A stretch of 7,484 nucleotides of DNA from Methanobrevibacter sp. (GTDB taxonomy: Archaea > Methanobacteriota > Methanobacteria > Methanobacteriales > Methanobacteriaceae): assembly GCA_017652345.1 (NCBI GenBank), contig JAGCBE010000328.1, positions 1-7,484 of the forward strand, read 5' to 3'. Of this stretch, positions 5,963 through 7,484 are shown piece after piece. The notes below the pieces were generated by a model. The model searched no databases, was not told the origin of the DNA, and was given only the letters and a program-made list of their open reading frames with translations. Positions within the stretch are counted from its first letter, which is position 1. Each line of letters begins with the position of its first letter. The position numbers and the translations under genes are program-made.

Positions 5963-6270
5963 TTTAGCCACCTAACCACAGGGTATACACAGTACCCTGA
6001 CCAAACCTTATAACCAGTATTTTCAATCATTCCTGCCTTTTCAAGAACCTTTTCTATATCAGGCATGTGGTTTGTATTAAGAAAGATGTATTCATAACCA
6101 TAATCTGCATCATAAGCAGGTAGATTTACTGTTAATACATCAAAAGGTTCTTTTGTCTTTGTATATGCCTGAATAGCAATTCTATCACTGTTATTATATT
6201 TTAACACTTCCAGGTCAAGAACCTGACCTTTATAATTAATTTGTAGATATCTTTTCTTCAATCTGTTCAT
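5959..6270 (-). CDS. DUF4313-like protein
   Basis: The protein resembles DUF4313, a family of unknown function found in Firmicutes phages, plasmids and integrative elements. Family-like features are the middle block IAIQAYTKTKEPFDVLTVNL, then FLNTNHMPDIEKVLEKAGM, and the closing TGYKVWSGYCVYPVVRW, where SGYC-YP is the most typical part. I start it at ATG 6270 (103 aa), because AGAAAGGA is 7 bases upstream. The ATG at 6294 would overlap the preceding gene and place that site inside the coding sequence. It ends with ATGA overlapping the 71-aa gene. No membrane segment or catalytic motif is seen. Confidence 0.78.
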   Translation of the reverse strand: MNRLKKRYLQINYKGQVLDLEVLKYNNSDRIAIQAYTKTKEPFDVLTVNLPAYDADYGYEYIFLNTNHMPDIEKVLEKAGMIENTGYKVWSGYCVYPVVRWLK

Positions 6271-6284
6271 TTTAGCTTCCTTTC

Positions 6285-6926
6285 TTATCCCCATTGTTCA
6301 GCCATAGCATCTGCAACACCTTGAAATGTTTTTGATCTTGTTTTACCACGTTCACCATTAAAACCTTTAACCATGAATTCATCATACTGTGTTATCTTTC
6401 CATTACTATAAGTATATGTAACCAGTGATGGTTCAACTATATTTGTAGGTTTTAAAGGTTCAAGACCTTTTAACCATAGACAAGTTGTTTTTTTATGCGG
6501 TTCACCAAAATAAAAAGGTTGAATTATCTGTGATGGCTTTACCGGTAAACAGTATTTTTCTGCAAGATCGGGATACCATTCTGAAATATAATTACCGCTT
6601 ATTATTCCTACTGGATTTTCTATTGCTATTTTATCACAGTCAGCAGTCAGAAACTTACAAAAGAATTCAATAGATTTTCTTTGTGTACCATTGTTTCTTT
6701 TCTTCTCAAAATGTCTTGCACCACTTACACATAAATCTGTACATGGCGGAAATGCAATTATCATATCCCATCCGTTATTCAAGATTTCACTAACATCTTT
6801 TTGTATATGCCATTCAGGATGATTACCTGAAGTTGGTATGATATCGCATGAGTAGGCTTCATGACCCTTCAGCCTGAATGCGTTACATACTCTTTGACTT
6901 TCTTCACACGCTACCAGGATTTTCAT
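6285..6926 (-). CDS. Short cytosine-C5-methyltransferase-like protein
   Basis: The protein resembles phage proteins annotated as DNA cytosine methyltransferase, which transfer a methyl group from S-adenosylmethionine to cytosine. N-terminal KILVACEESQRVCNAFR followed by GHEAYSCDI fits a motif I-II nucleotide-binding start. AFPPCTDLC carries the PPC motif with the likely catalytic cysteine C62. IAIENPVG (E103-N104-P105) fits motif VI. The C-terminal RSKTFQGVADAMAEQWG fits the closing motif of these short relatives. At 213 residues it is much shorter than typical C5 enzymes (over 300) and has little room for a target recognition domain, so activity and target are uncertain. The ATG at 6926 follows AGGTG at 5 bases. 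It is the second gene of the operon, 8 bases after the 90-aa gene. A likely role is protection against host restriction. Confidence 0.72.
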   Translation of the reverse strand: MKILVACEESQRVCNAFRLKGHEAYSCDIIPTSGNHPEWHIQKDVSEILNNGWDMIIAFPPCTDLCVSGARHFEKKRNNGTQRKSIEFFCKFLTADCDKIAIENPVGIISGNYISEWYPDLAEKYCLPVKPSQIIQPFYFGEPHKKTTCLWLKGLEPLKPTNIVEPSLVTYTYSNGKITQYDEFMVKGFNGERGKTRSKTFQGVADAMAEQWG

Positions 6927-6934
6927 TTTATCAC

Positions 6935-7207
6935 CTACCTTATTATTAAATCTGTAAAACTGTTTGCAGGTATTTCTACATTAAATATTTCATCATCATC
7001 TGAAAATTCAAGAAGTATATGTTCATTAGAATATCTTATAGTAAAATTACTTTTGCCTTTTCTGATCTCAATGATGATATCAATGGTCTTATTGCTCATA
7101 CCTTTTTCACATCTGCAGAAAACAGATTGTCTTGAACAACATATGACTTCACTGATTGCTTCAGCTTCATCAAGACCTAATTCCTTTAAATAGATGTATT
7201 TACTCAT
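6935..7207 (-). CDS. Hypothetical protein, 90 aa, first gene of the minus-strand operon
   Basis: I do not recognise this protein. The N-terminal half is helical (KYIYLKELGLDEAEAISEVI), followed by a cysteine group C23, C24, C31, C33 (CCSRQSVFCRC). The C-terminal half looks like beta strands (NFTIRYSNEHILLEF, FNVEIPA). The cysteines could bind a metal, but the spacing is not a standard zinc finger. The ATG at 7207 follows AGAAAGGA at 7 bases, the same leader used by the DUF4313-like and SpoVG genes. As the promoter-proximal gene next to the divergent control region it could be an early regulator or a host-takeover protein; the sequence does not show which. Confidence 0.7.
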   Translation of the reverse strand: MSKYIYLKELGLDEAEAISEVICCSRQSVFCRCEKGMSNKTIDIIIEIRKGKSNFTIRYSNEHILLEFSDDDEIFNVEIPANSFTDLIIR

Positions 7208-7253
7208 GTTTGCTTCCTTTCTGCCATTCGGCTATCAACTTCTTACAATACCT

Positions 7254-7282
7254 ATTATAAAGGATAGTTTTAGAAAATAATA
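7254..7282 (-). promoter_or_regulatory. Probable promoter of the minus-strand operon
   Basis: On the minus strand a perfect TATAAT lies at 7259-7254. At a 17-base spacer the -35 position reads TATTAT, a poor match, and no extended TG is present. The upstream DNA is very AT-rich and holds the TTGAC repeats, so activation by a phage or host protein is possible. The start would fall near 7247, about 40 bases before the ATG at 7207. Confidence 0.45.
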
Positions 7283-7306
7283 TTGACAGAATGCACAAAC
7301 TTTCTG

Positions 7307-7323
7307 TTGACTAAAACGGTCAA
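7307..7323. repeat. Palindrome TTGAC-N7-GTCAA over the rightward promoter
   Basis: Perfect 5-bp inverted repeat around a 7-base centre (taaaacg). The left half is the -35 box of the plus-strand promoter. Another TTGAC half lies at 7283, 24 bases away on the same side. The same pattern occurs at 50-66. It is a candidate operator; its binding protein is unknown. Confidence 0.4.
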
Positions 7324-7336
7324 TTTTGTGTATATT
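7307..7336 (+). promoter_or_regulatory. Plus-strand promoter of the rightward gene set
   Basis: TTGACT (7307-7312) and TATATT (7331-7336) with an 18-base spacer make a good sigma-A-type promoter, one mismatch from consensus in each box. The start would lie near 7343, only about 22 bases before the ATG at 7365. The -35 box is part of a TTGAC-N7-GTCAA palindrome, so a protein bound there would affect this promoter directly. Confidence 0.6.
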
Positions 7337-7364
7337 GTATATAGAAAGGAAGGTGAATATAGAT

Positions 7365-7484
7365 ATGGTATTCAAAGAAGAAGCGTACAAAGAAGTTTTT
7401 CCTGATGTAGCACCTGCACCAGTAGTTGCTAAACAGGAAAGTATGATCAATGATGATCAGGAAGATGTAAAGACTGTTGAAGAA
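7365..7484 (+). CDS. Partial rightward gene, acidic N-terminus; first gene of presumed late set
   Basis: An open frame of 40 codons from ATG at 7365, still open at the window end. The ribosome site is AGAAAGGAAGGTG (7343-7355), with AAGGTG 9 bases from the start. The peptide begins MVFKEEAYKEVFPDVAPAPV and continues acidic, with DDQEDVKTVEE at the end of the window. It is divergent from all other genes and has its own promoter. In phi29 the rightward genes begin with scaffold and capsid proteins; an acidic, low-complexity N-terminus would suit a scaffold, but 40 residues do not allow identification. Confidence 0.75.
   Translation, partial: MVFKEEAYKEVFPDVAPAPVVAKQESMINDDQEDVKTVEE

Noticed and set aside
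7235..7450. Minus-strand open frame of 71 codons
   Set aside because: It crosses the divergent promoter region and the plus-strand gene at 7365, which has a much better ribosome site and promoter. It has no good ribosome site of its own.

Overview
This window looks like the left part of a small linear, protein-primed phage genome of the broad phi29/picovirus type, probably infecting a low-GC Gram-positive (Firmicutes-like) host. The evidence is a family B DNA polymerase with protein-primed-type motifs, directly preceded by a small basic protein in the position of the terminal protein and directly followed by a phi29 gp16-like packaging ATPase. AT-rich DNA, strong AAAGG-type ribosome binding sites and a GH25 lysozyme fit this host range. 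Genes are tightly packed, often with ATGA or longer overlaps, and TGA is used as a normal stop. No tRNA, CRISPR or transposable element is visible.

Layout. Positions 1-228 hold no protein gene. They carry a minus-strand extended -10 promoter and a run of nested helices that I read as a structured RNA reaching toward the left end. This is the position of the packaging RNA (pRNA) in phi29, and here it lies beside the packaging ATPase gene. From 7207 down to 229 all genes are on the minus strand. The first module (7207-5428) holds an unknown 90-aa protein, a short cytosine-methyltransferase-like protein, a DUF4313-like protein, a 71-aa unknown and a SpoVG-family protein, and ends in a good intrinsic terminator (5391-5421). 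The second module (5370-229) starts only 7 bases past the terminator's T-tract. It holds a 23-aa single-helix membrane peptide, an 80-aa protein with a hydrophobic segment, the GH25 lysozyme, a 137-aa unknown, the putative terminal protein, the DNA polymerase and the packaging ATPase. At 7208-7364 is a divergent promoter region. From 7365 a plus-strand gene begins and runs off the window, presumably the first of the rightward (structural) genes.

Working model. The terminal protein and polymerase replicate the linear genome from its ends. SpoVG and DUF4313 proteins may provide DNA/RNA-binding or accessory roles. The methyltransferase-like protein may protect phage DNA. The ATPase, with a possible pRNA, packages DNA, and the lysozyme with one or both small membrane candidates releases progeny. 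Encoding lysozyme and packaging ATPase on the same strand as replication genes differs from phi29, where both are in the late operon. The most interesting items are the left-end RNA, the 23-aa peptide, and a 17-bp palindrome pattern present both in the left end and in the divergent promoter.
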